Positions 1 through 9,187 of a DNA stretch of 64,000 nucleotides are shown here, piece by piece. The stretch is from Verrucomicrobiaceae bacterium UBA7681. GTDB lineage: Bacteria; Verrucomicrobiota; Verrucomicrobiia; Verrucomicrobiales; Verrucomicrobiaceae. The first letter of the stretch is position 1. Each line of letters starts with the position of its first letter. A program made the translations under genes and the position numbers. The notes beneath the pieces were generated by a model. The model did not search any database and was not told the origin of the DNA. It worked only from the letters and a program-made list of their open reading frames with translations. The DNA lies in NCBI GenBank assembly GCA_002482965.1, contig DLGZ01000004.1:231580-295579 (forward strand), written 5' to 3'.

Positions 1-246
1 CTGCGCATTGCAGGGCCAGGTGTGGTCCATCGGCAGATTCCAGCGTGCAAACTTCGCTGCTTCAGACTGGCGGATCTTTGCCGGGGTTGCGGTCTTGATC
101 AGATAATAATCCTGACCCAGCCGTGTGCTCGAAACAGCGCCCATCTGCTGCAGCACAGTGTCTGCGATCCCCTCAAAAATCTCGGGAATGCGCACCAGCC
201 AGGGGCGGTGAGTCGGGGTGTCGGCGTTCGTTTCGCTGTCGGTCAT
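1..246 (-). CDS. Partial RlmM/FtsJ-like methyltransferase, N-terminal part
   Basis: An open frame on the minus strand starts with ATG at 246 after a good Shine-Dalgarno (AGGAG, six bases upstream) and runs off the left edge, so only 82 residues are visible. Near the edge the translation reads RWNLPMDHTWPCNAQ, which resembles the segment just before the catalytic domain of RlmM-like 2'-O-methyltransferases acting on 23S rRNA (recognition from memory of the family). The catalytic domain itself is outside the window, so the function is tentative. It lies just downstream of the two-component genes, 70 bp after the regulator stop. Confidence 0.5.
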   Translation of the reverse strand, partial: MTDSETNADTPTHRPWLVRIPEIFEGIADTVLQQMGAVSSTRLGQDYYLIKTATPAKIRQSEAAKFARWNLPMDHTWPCNAQ

Positions 247-316
247 GTACTCCTGCACTCGCGCTGCATTGGTCTGTCTGCAAGCAGAGGAGTGCTGCCG
301 GATTCCGGCGGTCGGC

Positions 317-1018
317 TCAGTCACCGCCGCCGCTGCGGCGCGTCAGCCACTCGACGGCTGCACGCACGAGTTCGGGTGCGGTGGTGATGCCGAGCTTCGT
401 TTTGATATGGGCGCGGTGGGCTTCGACGGTCTTGACGCTCAGGCGCAGATCATGGGCGATCATGCTCGTGCCACGGCCTTGGCCAAGCAGTTCGAATATT
501 TCGAGTTCGCGGTCGCTGAGTTTCTCCACCGAGCTTTTGCTGCTGCTGTCGCGTCCGGTCACAAAGCTGTTCAGCATCAGCAGGTTTGCTGCAGCGCTGA
601 GGTACAGATCTCCACGGAGCACCTGCCGGATCGCTGCCACCAGTTCGTCTGGCGGCGCCTGCTTCATCAAGTAGCCGCGCGCACCCGCACGCAGGGCCCG
701 TTCGGCGTACAGCGATTCATCGTGCATGGAGAGCACCAGCACTGGCAGGTGGGGCTTGAGCGCCTTGAGCGATTTCACCAGTTCGATGCCATTGGTGTCT
801 TTCAATGAGATGTCGGCGATCACGAGATCGAACTCATGACTCTCGACCAGTCCCATGGCCTGGGTCGCGGTTTCCGCCTCACCGCAGATGATGATGTCCT
901 GCTCATGTTCCAGGAGCATCACGATGCCTTTGCGAAAAATGGGGTGATCATCCACGATGAGAATGCGCTGCTGGCCGCCCTCATAACGTCTCTGCTGCTG
1001 AGCGCGAGTGGTGTTCAT
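317..1018 (-). CDS. NarL/FixJ-type response regulator
   Basis: A 233-residue two-domain regulator. Residues about 17-135 form the receiver: acidic pair D23/D24 in IVDDHP, phosphoacceptor D69 in VIADIS, and the conserved Lys near 119 in GYLMK. Residues about 165-228 form a LuxR-type helix-turn-helix (LSDRELEIFELL ... SVKTVEAHRAHIKTKL). Its start overlaps the end of the histidine kinase gene by 4 bp, so the two are translationally coupled and should form a cognate pair. The C-terminus ends in a short basic Gly-rich tail. Target genes cannot be inferred. Confidence 0.93.
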   Translation of the reverse strand: MNTTRAQQQRRYEGGQQRILIVDDHPIFRKGIVMLLEHEQDIIICGEAETATQAMGLVESHEFDLVIADISLKDTNGIELVKSLKALKPHLPVLVLSMHDESLYAERALRAGARGYLMKQAPPDELVAAIRQVLRGDLYLSAAANLLMLNSFVTGRDSSSKSSVEKLSDRELEIFELLGQGRGTSMIAHDLRLSVKTVEAHRAHIKTKLGITTAPELVRAAVEWLTRRSGGGD

Positions 1019-3138
1019 CTGTGGTTCTGGGAGAGTGGGGGGTGGAATGCGGGCTGTGGCGGCTGCTCGGCAGCGGTCATACGCAGCAGGCAGGTCATCC
1101 GGGTGCCGTGCTTTTTGCGTCTGCCGATGGCAAAATCCGCCCCGATCACATCCGCACGGTACTTCATCAAGCGCAGCCCCATGCCATGGCTCACGTGAAT
1201 GACTTCCGGCAGTCCGCAGCCATCATCGGCGACGCTCAAGCTGAGCTGATTTTGCCGCAGCCGCAGGCTCACGGTGATGCTGCGCGCGCTGGAGTGCTTC
1301 AGCGCATTGTTCACCGCCTCCTGCGCGATGCGGTAAAGATGAAGCGCCACTCCATTGTCCGTGATGGGCACCATGCGTTCGCAGCGCAGTCGGCAGGAGA
1401 TGCTGCCACTGCTGCGTGACGCCAGTTCATGCAGGGCGGAGACCAGCCCCTCGGCATCCATGACCACGGGGTGCAGTCCTTTCGCGATATCGCGGGATTG
1501 CTCCACGGACTGATGGAGCAGTTCCGCCAGCCGTGCTGCTTCAGCAGCCGGGCCCGGGAGTTCCTGCGCCACCAAGGTTTTCGTCAGTGACCGCGCCATG
1601 AAGGCCAGCCCCGAAAGTGACTGGCACAGCCCGTCGTGCAGATCTTGACCGAGCCGGCGTTGCTCCTGCTCGGAGATGTCGAGCAGGGCGATTTCAAGCC
1701 GGTTCCTTTCATCCATCTGCGCCGTCAGCTTCTCGTTGGCGGCGACCAGCTCCGCCGTGCGTTCCGCCACGCGCTGCTCCAGCTCTCTCTTTGTCTGCAG
1801 CTGTTCGGTGATGTCTGTCGCCACACCCAGGACTTTGTCGCAAACTCCAGCGTCGTTGAACAAGGGGACCTTCCCCGTGCTGAACCAGCGCACCTGCCCG
1901 TCTGCCTGGGTGAGTTCCTCCTCGGGAATCCGCCGCGCCCTGCCGCTCGACATGACTTCGTAGTCGATTTGTTGAAAGTGCGCGATTTGCTCGGGCGTGC
2001 GGTGGAAATCGGCGTCCGTCCTGCCGGCAAGCTTATCCGCCGTGGTGCCGCAGCTGTGCGCGAGTGCGGCATTGCCCAGCAGAAACTTCCCGTACCTGTC
2101 CTTCACAAAGATCATGCTCGGGGTCGCGTCGATCACCTGGCGCAGAAAGACCCGCTCGCGGTGCAGTTCATCCTCAATCTGGCGGCGATCTGTGATGTCG
2201 TTGATCGAGGCCAGCCAGCCCGTCACTTTGCCCAGTACATTTTTGTCAGGCACATAGCTCACGTGCACCATGCGCTGACCGGAATTGGGATAGGGGATCA
2301 CTTCCTCGTATTCGATGCGCTTGCCGCGCAGCACCTGGCTGATTTTGGTGCGGATGATGCCCAAGGCTTTTTTGCCCAGGATGTCGATGATGGGTTTGCC
2401 GATAATCTCCTCCGGTTCGAGCCTCAGCATGTCCGCATAGGCGCGATTGACGAAGGTGTATCGCAGATCCCGGCTGCACTGCACCAGCATCACAGGGGTG
2501 TTGTCGGTGATCAGCCTGAGCTGCATCTCCTTGGCCCGCACCGCCGCCTCGGCAAGCTTCCGGTCAGTGATGTCCACGCAGCTGCCGATGTAACCTGCAA
2601 ATTCATGCCCGGGCACATGCAGCGGGGCACCTTTGTCGAGAAGCCAGCGGTACTCCCCATCGTGGCGACGCAGCCGGTACGTCATTTCAAACGGCACGCG
2701 CTCGTCAAAGGCCATCGCGTAAATGGCGAGGCAGCGGTCCAGGTCATCGGGATGCACAATTTCCGCCCAGCCGTCTCCCATATCCTGCTCGATCGTCCGG
2801 CCTGTGAATTCCAACCATGGCTTGTTAAACCAGGTGCATTGCTTCTGGGTGTCACTCAGCCACACCAGTACCGGTGCATGGTCCATGATCATGCGGAAGC
2901 GCAGATCACTCGCGGTCAGCGACTCGTTTTGCGCTTCCAACTGCGTGCGGGTTTGTCGCGCCTTCTTCTGCCTGGGAGAGTTCTGTGGCGTTCGTGACGG
3001 CTGGCTGCCAGGCTTGCTGTTGCGCACGGTGGCCGCTGGTCGGGGTTTGGGCTTGCGATTACGAGGCGCAACTCCACTCCCGCCTTTTGCCTGGGAGGAG
3101 CCTGCCGACTTGGACTGCCTTGAAGAGGAACGAGGCAT
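1015..3138 (-). CDS. Multi-PAS sensor histidine kinase, NarX/DegS class
   Basis: A 707-residue predicted soluble sensor kinase. After a basic, low-complexity first 60 residues come three PAS/PAC units at about 78-196, 205-318 and 330-446, each ending in an ITDR/ITEQ-type PAC motif. A coiled coil (450-490) leads into a HisKA_3 dimerisation helix with phosphoacceptor H501 in LGQDLHDG, then a HATPase domain with N box (QEAVNNALKHS, about 607-616) and G boxes (DDGCG, HGMGL). No transmembrane helix is evident, so it probably senses an intracellular signal or redox/ligand state through its PAS domains. It is coupled to the downstream regulator. Confidence 0.93.
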   Translation of the reverse strand: MPRSSSRQSKSAGSSQAKGGSGVAPRNRKPKPRPAATVRNSKPGSQPSRTPQNSPRQKKARQTRTQLEAQNESLTASDLRFRMIMDHAPVLVWLSDTQKQCTWFNKPWLEFTGRTIEQDMGDGWAEIVHPDDLDRCLAIYAMAFDERVPFEMTYRLRRHDGEYRWLLDKGAPLHVPGHEFAGYIGSCVDITDRKLAEAAVRAKEMQLRLITDNTPVMLVQCSRDLRYTFVNRAYADMLRLEPEEIIGKPIIDILGKKALGIIRTKISQVLRGKRIEYEEVIPYPNSGQRMVHVSYVPDKNVLGKVTGWLASINDITDRRQIEDELHRERVFLRQVIDATPSMIFVKDRYGKFLLGNAALAHSCGTTADKLAGRTDADFHRTPEQIAHFQQIDYEVMSSGRARRIPEEELTQADGQVRWFSTGKVPLFNDAGVCDKVLGVATDITEQLQTKRELEQRVAERTAELVAANEKLTAQMDERNRLEIALLDISEQEQRRLGQDLHDGLCQSLSGLAFMARSLTKTLVAQELPGPAAEAARLAELLHQSVEQSRDIAKGLHPVVMDAEGLVSALHELASRSSGSISCRLRCERMVPITDNGVALHLYRIAQEAVNNALKHSSARSITVSLRLRQNQLSLSVADDGCGLPEVIHVSHGMGLRLMKYRADVIGADFAIGRRKKHGTRMTCLLRMTAAEQPPQPAFHPPLSQNHR

Positions 3139-3146
3139 GCAGGAAC

Positions 3147-3857
3147 CTACTGACTCAGGATTCCGTCTTCAATCTGAATCGTTCGGTGCGGGGGCGGTGT
3201 GTTTGCAGCATGGGAGCTGCGGGGCAGGTGCCTCTCCAGCAGGCGCTCCAACCGCTCCGTTTCCAGGCCTTCCTCCATCAACATCGTCCAGTGCCGTTCG
3301 CATCCGAACCAACGGCAGCCAATTTGCAATCGCGCCCCGGGTTTGGCATGGGCGTTGATCCTGACACCGCGCTGAATCGACCAATGCAGGATTCGCTCCG
3401 CCCGCAGGGTGCCCAGGCCGGAGATGCGCAGCCTGCCCTGCGCATAGCAGACGCCGCGCGGTGCAGCCAGGAAGGTGAACAACGCCAGCCGGGCCATCGA
3501 GACGATAAACCAGCCGGACAACAGACCGCACAGCCAGCGCTCCGGGGAAACGTGCTCGCCGCTTGCGGCACGCCAGCCCAGCACGAATAAAATCAGGCAG
3601 CTCAGCATTGCGGAAGCCTGGCTGAACTTTCCGTGCAGGATTCGCGTCAGATGTTCATACCGTGCCCGGTGGAAGCGCATGGGCTCCTCAATCCAGAGGC
3701 TGGTCTCGTTGGCACTTCGCGCTGCGGCTCGGTGGGTTCGCCTATGGCTGGGCTGTGACTGAAGCGGGCTGGCGTCCTGCTTCAGCAGTCGAGACCGAGC
3801 CGCTCTGGAAAGCGTGACTCCGGCCGGAAGACGGGCTGCTCGAAGAGATTTGTTCAT
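3147..3857 (-). CDS. Hypothetical two-helix membrane protein
   Basis: A 236-residue protein of unknown function. An Arg-rich N-terminal 70 residues precede two adjacent hydrophobic helices (around ASAMLSCLILFVLGW and LLSGWFIVSMARLALFTFLAA), followed by a cytoplasmic-looking domain rich in Arg and Trp. It ends only 8 bp before the histidine kinase start on the same strand, so it is likely co-transcribed and could modulate that kinase. I recognise no family. A start nearer the MRFHRARYEH segment is possible. Confidence 0.6.
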   Translation of the reverse strand: MNKSLRAARLPAGVTLSRAARSRLLKQDASPLQSQPSHRRTHRAAARSANETSLWIEEPMRFHRARYEHLTRILHGKFSQASAMLSCLILFVLGWRAASGEHVSPERWLCGLLSGWFIVSMARLALFTFLAAPRGVCYAQGRLRISGLGTLRAERILHWSIQRGVRINAHAKPGARLQIGCRWFGCERHWTMLMEEGLETERLERLLERHLPRSSHAANTPPPHRTIQIEDGILSQ

Positions 3858-3885
3858 GCGCGCCTCCTGCCATCCTTTGCATGCC

Positions 3886-4107
3886 CTATTCGTTGATACC
3901 GCAGTGATGCCAGTGGTGGGAGGACCTGGAAGCCAGTCGCACGCTTCCAGTCAGCTTCAGGACTTTCTGCGCAAGCTCTGCACTTGACAATCTGCCACTC
4001 TCCTCGGGCCGCTTCGCGGCAGACGTGTCACTGATATGCGTTTCTACGGCCATGCCTGGGCGGGCAGGCTCCACCGTCGTTTCTTGGAGCATGCAGGACT
4101 CGTTCAT
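3886..4107 (-). CDS. Small hypothetical protein
   Basis: A 73-residue open frame. Its ATG overlaps the TGA of the upstream DUF2934 gene (ATGA at 4104-4107), the usual sign of translational coupling, and it lies 28 bp before the two-helix membrane protein. The sequence is polar with a His-rich C-terminus (SSHHWHHCG). No domain recognised. It is called mainly on the operon geometry. Confidence 0.45.
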   Translation of the reverse strand: MNESCMLQETTVEPARPGMAVETHISDTSAAKRPEESGRLSSAELAQKVLKLTGSVRLASRSSHHWHHCGINE

Positions 4108-4403
4108 GACCAGCCTTTCGTTGAGAGTGAGAGTTCGCTGTCCATGACATAGCAGGAAACCGTTTCAGTCTCCTGTTCCCAGAAATTCTCCATCCATTCG
4201 GATTCGGCAGGAATAAAAGCCTCACCCTGTGCGGCATAGATCGCCAGCAGCTCTTTTTCCGCCTTGAGCCAGTGTTCTGGCCGCAGATGCGAGCACCCCT
4301 CTTTCTTCCAATGTTTGAAGGCAAGCAGCGCGATTTCTTTGTCTGAGGGATGCAAGCCCGGACTGGAGGTCTCGCAGGATGTGGGATATACAGCGGCATT
4401 CAT
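4104..4403 (-). CDS. DUF2934 family small protein
   Basis: The core IALLAFKHWKKEGC...HWLKAEKEL matches the DUF2934 pattern (a short helix followed by a Trp-Leu-x-Ala-Glu stretch), a family of small proteins of unknown role found widely in soil bacteria. The frame stays open upstream to an ATG at 4583, but DUF2934 proteins are usually near 100 residues, so I place the start at the ATG at 4403 (99 residues); the start is uncertain because no strong ribosome site is visible. It heads the minus-strand run that leads to the histidine kinase. Confidence 0.5.
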   Translation of the reverse strand: MNAAVYPTSCETSSPGLHPSDKEIALLAFKHWKKEGCSHLRPEHWLKAEKELLAIYAAQGEAFIPAESEWMENFWEQETETVSCYVMDSELSLSTKGWS

Positions 4404-4592
4404 GGCTTTGGGGTGGGGTGAATGATGAAATGCAGTCAGGCGGGTTTTCCCATTCTGGACGTTCCCGCTTTTCTCGCAATGGACTCTGCCCTGCTCGTGG
4501 CATGAGGGAAACCCCGAAGGGTCTGTCATGGCGTCGCGGGGGTGCTTTCCCATGTTTGCATCAGCCCCCAACTTCAATTGCATCTTTCTTTA

Positions 4593-4632
4593 ATCCTTGG
4601 CCAAACGCATTCATCCTTGGCCAAACGCATTC
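4593..4632. repeat. Perfect 20-bp tandem duplication
   Basis: The unit ATCCTTGGCCAAACGCATTC occurs twice head to tail with no mismatch (4593-4612 and 4613-4632). It ends 23 bp before the chosen start of the YejK-like gene. Each unit holds TTGGCCAA, a perfect 8-bp palindrome, so it could be a duplicated operator or just a recent slippage event. Confidence 0.9.
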
Positions 4633-4655
4633 CCTTTCTACTCTCCGCGCCCCGC

Positions 4656-5723
4656 ATGTCCGTCAAACTCCGCCTCAACACCGCCACCGCCACTAAAGTC
4701 GTCCTCGCCAAGATCGGCAATCCTCTGCGTGAGGAGCCGCTGCAAACCTCCAAGGAGGTGTTTCAAATCGCCGAGGGAGACCAGGAAGCGCTCACCGCGC
4801 TGTTCCTGAAGCCCTTCAAGGCCTGCCTCGCCCATCGTTTCACCCATCACGCCTCGCTCAAGCAGCATGAAGTGAACAACTGCGCCAAGGCCATCTTTGA
4901 AGACGAGGATCAACTCCTCGCCAAGGGCATCGAGATCGCCCAGCGCCTCTACGCCAAATCCAACCATCCCAACATCAAGGCCGGCGACCTCTGCATCTCC
5001 CTGCTCAAGGAGATCCACATCGAAGGCGAGCTCGTCAACGGCATCTGCATTCTGAAGAGCGACAGCGTCGTGCCCTTCCTCACCATCACCCCTCGCAACG
5101 GAGATTTGCAGCTCCACACCGAGCACGGCATCAATCCCGACAAGATCGACAAAGGCTGCCTCATCCTCAATTTCTGGGCCGAGAAAGGCTACTACGTCCT
5201 CACCTTCGACCGCAGCGGTGGCGACACCCGCTTCTGGGTGCGCGAGTTCCTCGGCGTGGAAGCCGTGCCCGACGCCGCCTTCCTCACCAACGCCTACACC
5301 AAAATGGCCGTGTCCTTCCTGGAAGAACAAAAGCCTTCCGACGACGACACCCCACCCTGGGAAACCGCCAACGCCGCCAAAGACGCTCTCGATTACTTCG
5401 AAGGCCGCGAAAACTTCGACCTCGAAGAGTTCGGCCAGACCGTCCTCAAATCCCCCGACGCCATCGCCAAGTTCGACGAACACCGCGCCCGCATGGAAGA
5501 AGAGCAGGGCCAGCCATTCGAAACGAATTTCGAGATCTCCAAAAAAGACCTCACCAAAGCCAAAAAACGCATCGCCGCCGTCGTCAAGCTCGACACCGGC
5601 GTGGAGATCCACATCAAGCCCGGCAACAGCGAAAACGACCCCCAGCTCGAGCGCGGTTTCGACGACGACAAAGGCATGAAATACGTGAAGGTCTTTTACA
5701 ACAAGGACATCAGCGCGGGGTGA
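4656..5723 (+). CDS. Nucleoid-associated protein, NdpA/YejK family
   Basis: A 355-residue protein matching the 37-kDa nucleoid-associated protein family: features include FLKPFKACLAHRFTHHASL near the N-terminus, the NGICILKSDSVVPFL strand, and HIKPGNSENDPQLERGFDDDKGMKYVKVFY at the C-terminus. E. coli YejK binds nucleoid DNA; the precise function is poorly known. I chose the ATG at 4656 (MSVKLRLN) over upstream in-frame codons because family members begin there and the 5' extension contains the tandem repeat. Charged, Lys/Glu-rich and cytoplasmic. The SUI1 gene follows 12 bp later. Confidence 0.82.
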   Translation: MSVKLRLNTATATKVVLAKIGNPLREEPLQTSKEVFQIAEGDQEALTALFLKPFKACLAHRFTHHASLKQHEVNNCAKAIFEDEDQLLAKGIEIAQRLYAKSNHPNIKAGDLCISLLKEIHIEGELVNGICILKSDSVVPFLTITPRNGDLQLHTEHGINPDKIDKGCLILNFWAEKGYYVLTFDRSGGDTRFWVREFLGVEAVPDAAFLTNAYTKMAVSFLEEQKPSDDDTPPWETANAAKDALDYFEGRENFDLEEFGQTVLKSPDAIAKFDEHRARMEEEQGQPFETNFEISKKDLTKAKKRIAAVVKLDTGVEIHIKPGNSENDPQLERGFDDDKGMKYVKVFYNKDISAG

Positions 5724-5735
5724 GCCGCTTCGTTT

Positions 5736-6023
5736 ATGGATCCGAAAACAGACCCCACTTCCCCGCAGCGTCTCTGGAAAATGGGACGCGTCGTGCTTCA
5801 GCGTGAAACCGCGCATCGCGGTGGCAAGACGGTCATCGTCATCAAAGACTTCGCCACCCATCTGCCGCTCTCGGTGATCGAAACGATCGCCAAACGCGTC
5901 CGCGCCGCCTGCGGCTGCGGCGGTACGGTGCGAGACAAACGCATCGAAATTCAAGGCGATCAAGCCGCCAAGGTCAGAGCAGTGCTGGAAGCCGAAGGCT
6001 TTGAGGTGCGTGGCGTGAAGTGA
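5736..6023 (+). CDS. SUI1/eIF1-like translation initiation factor (YciH type)
   Basis: A 95-residue protein. The segment GKTVIVIKDFATHLP...RVRAACGCGGTVRDKRIEIQGDQAAKVRAVLEAEGF is the SUI1 fold signature, including the CGCGGTV loop. Bacterial YciH-type proteins are homologues of eukaryotic eIF1 and are thought to influence start-site fidelity on the 30S subunit. It starts 12 bp after the nucleoid protein gene and is probably in the same transcript. Confidence 0.9.
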   Translation: MDPKTDPTSPQRLWKMGRVVLQRETAHRGGKTVIVIKDFATHLPLSVIETIAKRVRAACGCGGTVRDKRIEIQGDQAAKVRAVLEAEGFEVRGVK

Positions 6024-6094
6024 TGACCCGATGGGTTCAGTCTCCCTCACGCGTGTTTACTCAAAGCCGCGTAGTTCCGGGGCTGCCAAGGTGC

Positions 6095-7783
6095 TCACTG
6101 CATGACGTGGAACGCCGCCTTCTCGTTGCCCTCTTCCCGGAAGCTGCTCCAGGTGTAGTCGAAAAAGTATTCCGCCTTTCGGCCGTCAGACCAGGTGATG
6201 CGCATCTTGTTGCCAGCCAGCGCCTCCCAGTGAGGCAGGCCTTCAAAACCGTGACCAGTGGCGGTGTGGTCGGCATGAAATTGCAGTTCGCCCTGTTCGG
6301 CATGCCAGCGGCTTTCAGGCAGCCATTTGGCCAGTTCCGGCGCATCCTGCGGGCCGTAGAAGCTCTCGGACAGCACATGCTCGTTTTCATAACGCCGCAC
6401 CTCGCGCCGCACGCCACCCTTCACATAGGCGATCCACAGGCTTTTGTTCCAGTAAGGGATGGGATCAATGCCGAGTGAAGTTGGGGTCACGGCAAACCAG
6501 GTCTTCTTTGTCTCCACGAATTCCTTCACGCGCAGCGTGACGTCCGCATTCTTGTCACCGCTGCCATACATGGCGTATAAAATCTGCACCGGATGGCGCT
6601 TGGGGGAAAGCATGGCTTTCGGCGCTGGCGGTGGACCGGGCTTCTTGGGAATGGAAATGACGCTGACCTCTTTGACCGGTGCGGTTTCCACTACGGGGAG
6701 TGCCACCGGCTTGGGGCGGTTTTTCGGTGCGACGAATTTGATCCAAGTCGAAGATCCGCCACCCCAGAGTGACTTGCCGGGAAATCCGGCCCCGGCGTTT
6801 TTACGCATGTGCTCGTCGCCTTCCTCCCAAGGTTTGGCGATTGGGCTGGCCCTGATCTCCGTGCCCTCATCACGGCGGCGGATGAAATCACGGACGTGAT
6901 CAGGATCATCACACACCGACCACGCCTCACTTGCGGGATCCGACACAAAACCGAACTCATTTGTTCCCAACATCCCGGCGACCGCAAAATACTTCGACCC
7001 ACCCCAGCGCAAATGATTGTTTACCACGTGAAACACGAGCCAGTCGCCGGGACGCACATCCACCGCCATGCGCTCGACCGTGGCACCGAATATTTCATTG
7101 AGAGGTGTGCGCTGGCCGTCCTGAATGCGCACGCCGTTCTTGTAGGCCTCAACAACGAAGTCGTCCGTGACGGTGATGAGATGCGCGGCGAGGAGGCCGT
7201 TGGTGCGCTTGACCTCTTTCTCCACACGCTTTGGCTTCACTGTGCCGTCATCAACGTGCGACAGCAGGCGCGGCGGGATGGGGCTGAGTTCGGTTTGTCC
7301 CGGCGGCTTCCAGCGGACGAAGATGCCATCCGCTCCACGTCCGACGAGAAAGCCTGCCGAGAGGATGTTTACGCGGCCTTTTTTAAGCGGGATCGTCGCC
7401 ACCGTATCGTCACCATCCCGGAAAGCGCAGACGACTTCGCCCTGGATCATGAGCAGGTTGCGATCGTAGAAGCTGTGCGTGCTAAAACTGTAGTCACCAT
7501 CGGCCTCGATTTCCAGAAAGCCAGCCGCCACGGCATTGCGTTCAGGTTCCCAAGTCCATGGTGACAGAGACTCTGCGATGTATTTGTCTCCGATCGGCTG
7601 GCCGAGCTGTTCCAGCGGAACGTAGAAGTTTTCTTTGCCATTCGCCTGGGAGGCATGGCGTGGATACTCAGTGACGATGAGACCGGGAGCGAGCGGAGGT
7701 GTGACAGCGGGTGCTGTTCCAGCACGGAGAGACGCTGCGGCACCGAGGCCGAGTATGAGAGACAGGAGGATCGTGGTTTTCAT
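6095..7783 (-). CDS. Secreted hypothetical protein, possibly PA14-like N-terminal region
   Basis: A 562-residue protein with a signal peptide (MKTTILLSLILGLGAAASLRA, cleavage after LRAG). I chose the ATG at 7783 because it begins the signal peptide; an upstream in-frame ATG at 7912 has no such features. Residues about 40-180 have beta-rich strands (ADGDYSFSTHSFYDRNLLMIQGEVV) reminiscent of PA14 carbohydrate-binding domains. The middle is Pro/Lys-rich, and the last 150 residues resemble DUF-type repeats with many aromatics (MYGSGDKNADVTLRVKEFV...). Function unknown; the context gives no clear partner. Confidence 0.7.
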   Translation of the reverse strand: MKTTILLSLILGLGAAASLRAGTAPAVTPPLAPGLIVTEYPRHASQANGKENFYVPLEQLGQPIGDKYIAESLSPWTWEPERNAVAAGFLEIEADGDYSFSTHSFYDRNLLMIQGEVVCAFRDGDDTVATIPLKKGRVNILSAGFLVGRGADGIFVRWKPPGQTELSPIPPRLLSHVDDGTVKPKRVEKEVKRTNGLLAAHLITVTDDFVVEAYKNGVRIQDGQRTPLNEIFGATVERMAVDVRPGDWLVFHVVNNHLRWGGSKYFAVAGMLGTNEFGFVSDPASEAWSVCDDPDHVRDFIRRRDEGTEIRASPIAKPWEEGDEHMRKNAGAGFPGKSLWGGGSSTWIKFVAPKNRPKPVALPVVETAPVKEVSVISIPKKPGPPPAPKAMLSPKRHPVQILYAMYGSGDKNADVTLRVKEFVETKKTWFAVTPTSLGIDPIPYWNKSLWIAYVKGGVRREVRRYENEHVLSESFYGPQDAPELAKWLPESRWHAEQGELQFHADHTATGHGFEGLPHWEALAGNKMRITWSDGRKAEYFFDYTWSSFREEGNEKAAFHVMQ

Positions 7784-7945
7784 CGTGGCGATGGGTTGGA
7801 CCGGCAATTCAGCGGGCAAATTACCATTGGGGGCTCTTGAATACACGAACTCATTTGATCCGGTCTTGGGCTGTACCGGTGATTTCGGGTGGGGAAAACC
7901 AGTTGCCAGCACCCCCGCGACTGCTAACGCTCAACTTACCCACCT

Positions 7946-9139
7946 ATGATCGTCGCCCCTAAAATTCGCGGATTCATCTGCACCACCGCACATCCGACAG
8001 GTTGTGCCAAACACATCGCTGACCAGATCGCCGTCGTTAAAGCGCGCGGACCCATCGCCAATGGCCCGAAAAAGGTGCTGGTTGTCGGTTCCTCGACAGG
8101 CTACGGCCTGTCCTCCCGAATCGCGGCGGCGTTTGGCTCGGGCGCGGCCACCATGGGCGTGTTTTTTGAGAAGCCCGGTGAGGCCGAGCGTTGCGGCACG
8201 GCGGGTTGGTACAATTCCGCCGCCTTTGAAAACGAAGCGAAGGCCGCTGGATTGTATGCGCGTTCCTTCAATGGCGACGCCTTCTCGGATGCGATGAAGG
8301 CCACGGTCATCGAAGCCATCAAGGCGGATATGGGGCAGGTGGACTGCGTCATTTACAGCCTTGCTTCCCCACGCCGCACGCATCCGAAAACCGGAGAAGT
8401 TTTCAAATCCGTGCTCAAGCCCATCGGCGGCGCATCCTTCACGAACAAAAACCTCAACACCGGTAATGGCGTGGTCAATGAAGTGACCATCGACCCTGCG
8501 AACGAAGACGAGATCGCGCAGACGGTGGCCGTCATGGGCGGTGAAGACTGGGAGATGTGGATCGACGCGCTGCAAAGCGCCGGCGTGCTCGCTGAAGGCG
8601 TGACGACCGTGGCCTACAGCTACATCGGGCCGGAAGTGACCTGGCCGATTTACAAGAACGGCACCATCGGCCGTGCGAAGGAAGATCTGGAGCGCGTGCA
8701 GCGTGTGCTGGACGGCAAGCTCGCACCTTTGAAGGGCAAGGCCTGGGTTTCGGTGAACAAGGCGCTCGTCACGCAGGCCAGTTCCGCGATTCCCGTGGTG
8801 CCGCTGTACATCTCGCTGCTCTACAAGGCGATGAAAGCAGAAGGCACGCATGAGGATTGCATTGAGCAGATGGACCGCCTCTTCCGCGAGCGCCTTTGCA
8901 ATGGCAACCCGCAGCCGGATGAAGCCGGACGCATTCGTGTGGACGACTGGGAAATGAAACCTGCCCTGCAGGAACTCGTGGGCCAACGCTGGGCGGAGGT
9001 GAACACGGAAAACTTTGCGCAGCTTGGCGACTTCGAAGGCTATCAGACCAGCTTCCTGCGTCTCTTCGGCTTCGGTCTTGAAGGCGTGGATTATGATGCC
9101 GAGGTCGATGTCAGCATCGGGGTGCCATCACTGGCCTAA
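7946..9139 (+). CDS. fabV: Enoyl-[ACP]/trans-2-enoyl-CoA reductase FabV
   Basis: A 397-residue NADH-dependent reductase for the last step of fatty acid elongation. It shows the FabV-specific N-terminus (PKIRGFICTTAHPTGC), the Rossmann nucleotide loop GSSTGYGLSSR, the YSLASPRR segment, and the catalytic Tyr-x8-Lys (YKNGTIGRAK). FabV isozymes are typically poorly inhibited by triclosan. Length equals the family norm of about 400. It is monocistronic, followed by a terminator-like hairpin facing the convergent lactonase gene. Confidence 0.96.
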   Translation: MIVAPKIRGFICTTAHPTGCAKHIADQIAVVKARGPIANGPKKVLVVGSSTGYGLSSRIAAAFGSGAATMGVFFEKPGEAERCGTAGWYNSAAFENEAKAAGLYARSFNGDAFSDAMKATVIEAIKADMGQVDCVIYSLASPRRTHPKTGEVFKSVLKPIGGASFTNKNLNTGNGVVNEVTIDPANEDEIAQTVAVMGGEDWEMWIDALQSAGVLAEGVTTVAYSYIGPEVTWPIYKNGTIGRAKEDLERVQRVLDGKLAPLKGKAWVSVNKALVTQASSAIPVVPLYISLLYKAMKAEGTHEDCIEQMDRLFRERLCNGNPQPDEAGRIRVDDWEMKPALQELVGQRWAEVNTENFAQLGDFEGYQTSFLRLFGFGLEGVDYDAEVDVSIGVPSLA

Positions 9140-9155
9140 CGGCAAGGGTCCCCAT

Positions 9156-9176
9156 CCCACAGCAAGTTGCTGTGGG
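9156..9176. terminator. Hairpin between convergent fabV and lactonase genes
   Basis: CCCACAGCA and TGCTGTGGG pair perfectly around AGT. No long T-run follows on either strand, so it may be a weak bidirectional terminator or a palindromic repeat. Confidence 0.5.
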
Positions 9177-9187
9177 AATGCGGCTGC

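Noticed and set aside
1636..2997. 453-aa plus-strand open frame
   Set aside because: Antisense shadow of the PAS histidine kinase, whose domains are unambiguous.
4638..6050. 470-aa minus-strand open frame
   Set aside because: It runs antisense through the YejK and SUI1 genes and has a hydrophobic, Gly/Val/Asp-rich composition typical of shadows in high-GC DNA; the plus-strand genes have clear families.
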